64,000 nucleotides of DNA from an uncultured Gemmiger sp. (GTDB lineage: Bacteria; Bacillota; Clostridia; Oscillospirales; Ruminococcaceae), in NCBI GenBank assembly GCA_944388145.1, contig CALXHQ010000007.1, positions 61,789 through 125,788 of the forward strand. Direction: 5' to 3'. Made by a program: the position numbers and the translations under genes. Below, piece by piece: positions 62,383 to 64,000 of the stretch (the first letter of the stretch is position 1; every line of letters begins with the position of its first letter). Below the pieces are notes generated by a model. That model was not told the DNA's origin, made no database searches, and saw only the letters and a program-made list of their open reading frames with translations.

Positions 62383-62469
62383 ACTGCCACGTCCTTTCTA
62401 ATGTGATTTGCTTTGGTTTGCCTTGGATACTTTTCTGCGTCTGGTCATTATTTTTGACCATCCGTACCA

Positions 62470-62581
62470 CAAAGCATACCAACCTCTGTGGCATATATCC
62501 ATCACCAAACCCAACAGACTTTGGAGGTAATACCGTCACACGATTCACCAGAACCAACAACGGCCCGGACTTTCCATCCGG
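62470..62581. repeat. 112-base direct repeat, copy 1
   Basis: Starts caaagcataccaacctct and ends tttccatccgg. Pairs with 63021-63132. It lies upstream of the integrase and downstream of the DUF6809 gene. Confidence 0.85.
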
Positions 62582-62582
62582 A

Positions 62583-62640
62583 CTAACGCATATGCAGAAA
62601 CGGCTGAACGCCAACCTGTGGCATTCAGCCTTTCTCCCTC
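62583..62640 (-). terminator. Terminator of the DUF6809-like gene
   Basis: Leftward AGGCTGAATGCC, loop, GGCGTTCAGCC then GTTTCT, just after the stop at 62648. Confidence 0.6.
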
Positions 62641-62647
62641 TTTTTAC

Positions 62648-62956
62648 TTATTCCTTACCAGGATCATCCGCTCCTTCTGTCTTGCATTTTGAGGAGATGC
62701 CGTAGAGTTCAGCCATGATGCCGATTCCCAGGCGAAGGCCTTCCCCAAAGTATGCCACCCCTTCCAGATGGAAAGAGTCTGAAAGCAAATCCCGATAGTG
62801 TTCCACCTTGCCATATTCTGCACGATTGAGTTCCTTCTGCAGCTCCAGGCTCAGGTCAGCAATTTCTCGACAAAGTTTCCTGTATGCTTCACTGCGTGGA
62901 ACCACCTGCTCATAGGGATAGACAGCACCGTCAAAAAGATCCATGATTATACCCAT
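62648..62956 (-). CDS. DUF6809-like small protein of the mobile element
   Basis: 102 residues, acidic and helical: MDLFDGAVYPYEQVVPRSEAYRKL, EIADLSLELQKELNRAEYGKVEHYRDLL, then FGEGLRLGIGIMAELYG. This order (short N-term, coiled middle, GLRLG helix) matches small DUF6809 proteins of clostridial mobile elements. Start 62956 (MGII) has aaggatgtgagg; MDLF four codons in is possible. Function unknown. Confidence 0.65.
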   Translation of the reverse strand: MGIIMDLFDGAVYPYEQVVPRSEAYRKLCREIADLSLELQKELNRAEYGKVEHYRDLLSDSFHLEGVAYFGEGLRLGIGIMAELYGISSKCKTEGADDPGKE

Positions 62957-63020
62957 TTCGCCTCACATCCTTTTCTTTGTCAATATGTCTTTGGTTCGGC
63001 ATCGTTTTCCGTTTGCACGG

Positions 63021-63132
63021 CAAAGCATACCAACCTCTGCGACAGATAGCTATCACCAAACCCAACAGACTTTGGCGGTATATTTGTCCGAACATCCACC
63101 AGAACCGACAACAGCCCGGACTTTCCAGCCGG
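63021..63132. repeat. 112-base direct repeat, copy 2
   Basis: Second copy of 62470-62581 with scattered changes. The right end holds a CAACAGCCCGG / CCGGGCTGTTG hairpin (63109-63139) that likely ends the gene at 63162-63476. Confidence 0.85.
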
Positions 63133-63161
63133 GCTGTTGTATATGTGTTAGGTGTGGCAGT

Positions 63162-63476
63162 TTACCCAAACGGCCAAAACGGCGGCTTCGCTTTCACCAG
63201 CTTGATTAGAGCCGCATCGGCTGCATCGGTGTATCCGCCTGCAGCGATGCGTGCATTGCGCAGATTGTTGAGCGAGTTGCGGGCCAGACGGAACTCTGCG
63301 CCGTTCAACGGCAGTTTGCCGGGCGGGGTATTATGCACTTTCATGATGAGCGCCGCGTGACGCTCATTCGGTCGCCCCGCCTCCCTGTTGGCACAGAAAT
63401 CCGAATACAATGCCCGCATCAGAATACTGCGGTTGTTGCGATCCATCTTCATAACGCGAATATCGTTCTTTCTCAT
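63162..63476 (-). CDS. Hypothetical basic protein of the mobile element
   Basis: 104 residues, strongly basic. MRKNDIRVMKMDRNNRSILMRALYSD, RHAALIMKVHNTPPGK, EFRLARNSLNNLRNARIAAGGYTDAADAALIKLVKAKP in parts. It resembles small regulatory or accessory proteins of Tn916-type elements, but I do not recognise a named family. ATG 63476 has cgggaggcaa; an upstream ATG at 63506 lacks a site. Confidence 0.65.
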   Translation of the reverse strand: MRKNDIRVMKMDRNNRSILMRALYSDFCANREAGRPNERHAALIMKVHNTPPGKLPLNGAEFRLARNSLNNLRNARIAAGGYTDAADAALIKLVKAKPPFWPFG

Positions 63477-63621
63477 GGTTGCCTCCCGTCCGTATAGAAA
63501 CCTCATATCCTGATTTCACACTACCACAACAGAGCGGATTTAGCTATTACAAAATGCAACAATCTTTCGCTGCCAAAGTTGGCCAAATTCCATCAGAAGC
63601 AACGATGCCTGGTTCTTTCCG

Positions 63622-63710
63622 TGACGATGATGACGGTAATGACGATACCGTTGGGGTACCCCTTGGCGGGGGATATACCAAAATCAGCGTCATCATCGTC
63701 ACGACCGTCA
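63622..63710. repeat. Inverted array of 9-bp iterons around a palindrome
   Basis: Left side: TGACGATGA, TGACGGTAA, TGACGATAC (63622-63648). Right side, on the other strand: TGACGGTCG, TGACGATGA, TGACGCTGA (63702-63710, 63693-63701, 63684-63692). In the middle, GGGGTACCCC is a perfect palindrome. A perfect 16-base inverted repeat (63620-63635 / 63688-63703) results. Confidence 0.8.
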
Positions 63711-63739
63711 TTTTCGCAGATAAAACAACAGGGAGGCCC

Positions 63740-63775
63740 GGAGCATAAGGCTTCCCTATTACTTTTTTCATTTTA
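63740..63775. terminator. Hairpin with T-run
   Basis: gggaggcc...ggcttccc-type stem followed by TTTTTT on the + strand and A-rich sequence on the other side. Confidence 0.35.
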
Positions 63776-63795
63776 CTGTCTATCTATAGATCGGC

Positions 63796-64000
63796 TTACC
63801 GGCTTCCCTCCTCAATCATTTTTTGCTCCCTATCCCAAGCAATAGCATCCGCCGGTTGCAACATCGTGTCCAGCAAGTCCGCCGCCTGCTCCTTGCAGGT
63901 ATCCTGCGGATGGCAGTAGGTGTGCTCGAGAAACGCGGTGTCCGCGTGGCCCAGCAGATCAGCGGTCACCTGTTTGCTGGTGCCGTGCTCCAGCAGGTAG
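63796..64000 (-). CDS. C-terminus of a second tyrosine recombinase, partial
   Basis: 68 codons are visible, read leftward from the window edge to TAA at 63796-63798. GTSKQVTADLLGHADTAFLEHTYCHP holds the LGH motif and the nucleophile Tyr of the integrase family. The tail is KEQAADLLDTML. The rest lies beyond 64000. It is distinct from the integrase at 61210-62382. Confidence 0.8.
   Translation of the reverse strand, partial: YLLEHGTSKQVTADLLGHADTAFLEHTYCHPQDTCKEQAADLLDTMLQPADAIAWDREQKMIEEGSR

Noticed and set aside
62470-63132. 112-base repeats considered as IS ends or a CRISPR array
   Set aside because: They are direct, not inverted, only two in number, and enclose no transposase; no CRISPR array or cas gene was seen in the window.

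Overview
The window is GC-rich, gene-dense chromosomal DNA, almost certainly from a gut Oscillospiraceae (Faecalibacterium / Gemmiger / Subdoligranulum type Firmicute). Signs of this are the strong AGGAGG ribosome sites, a T-box trpS leader, a CIRCE element, PTS genes, DegV proteins, and many TTG/GTG starts. The genus is an inference from style and gene content, not a match I could run. I call 58 protein genes plus one leader peptide, one intact tRNA and one partial tRNA. Several small features are too short for ordinary ORF calling.

Layout. 1-4.4 kb: leftward cell-surface polysaccharide genes (two polytopic membrane proteins and a LegB-like dehydratase). 4.7-12 kb: DegV protein, gamma carbonic anhydrase, HAD phosphatase, the general PTS pair HPr and enzyme I, exonuclease III and a MATE pump. 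12.2-16.6 kb: a leftward ECF sigma / anti-sigma / two-membrane-protein operon, preceded by an Lrp-type regulator and a GT2 glycosyltransferase. 16.8-21.1 kb: a likely small RNA and a complete trehalose operon (treR, PTS IIBC, phosphotrehalase) with repressor palindromes placed in its promoters. 21.3-26.7 kb: XRE/DUF3169 pair, TraX-like protein with a two-component system, and a sugar kinase. 26.8-38.8 kb: galM with a TrpR/YerC-type regulator, ClC channel, RmuC, small membrane proteins, DegV, glycogen branching enzyme, TetR regulator, ZIP transporter and cardiolipin synthase. 39-45 kb: a CIRCE-controlled small heat shock protein with a long structured leader, then a leftward operon (ParB-like/BMP fusion, phosphoesterase, gpsA, Gfo/Idh oxidoreductase) and HU.

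45.6-55.1 kb is a pyrimidine biosynthesis block read leftward as pyrC-pyrF-pyrK-pyrD-pyrE-carA-carB; pyrB is not in the window. Its promoter is followed by a 28-codon leader peptide whose stop codon overlaps the first base of an intrinsic terminator, the arrangement expected for translation-coupled attenuation. 55.2-60.2 kb holds a surface VWA protein, T-box-controlled trpS and a DUF1349 protein. The DUF1349 leader shares conserved blocks and a closing stem with the Hsp20 leader 20 kb away, a candidate undescribed RNA family.

60.3-64 kb is the edge of a mobile element beside tRNA-Arg(CCG). The tRNA 5' half and its upstream region are duplicated 216 bp away. Next come a 29-residue toxin-like membrane peptide whose start lies in a long inverted repeat, a tyrosine integrase, two small genes separated by 112-bp direct repeats, an inverted array of 9-bp iterons around a palindrome, and the C-terminus of a second recombinase running off the end.
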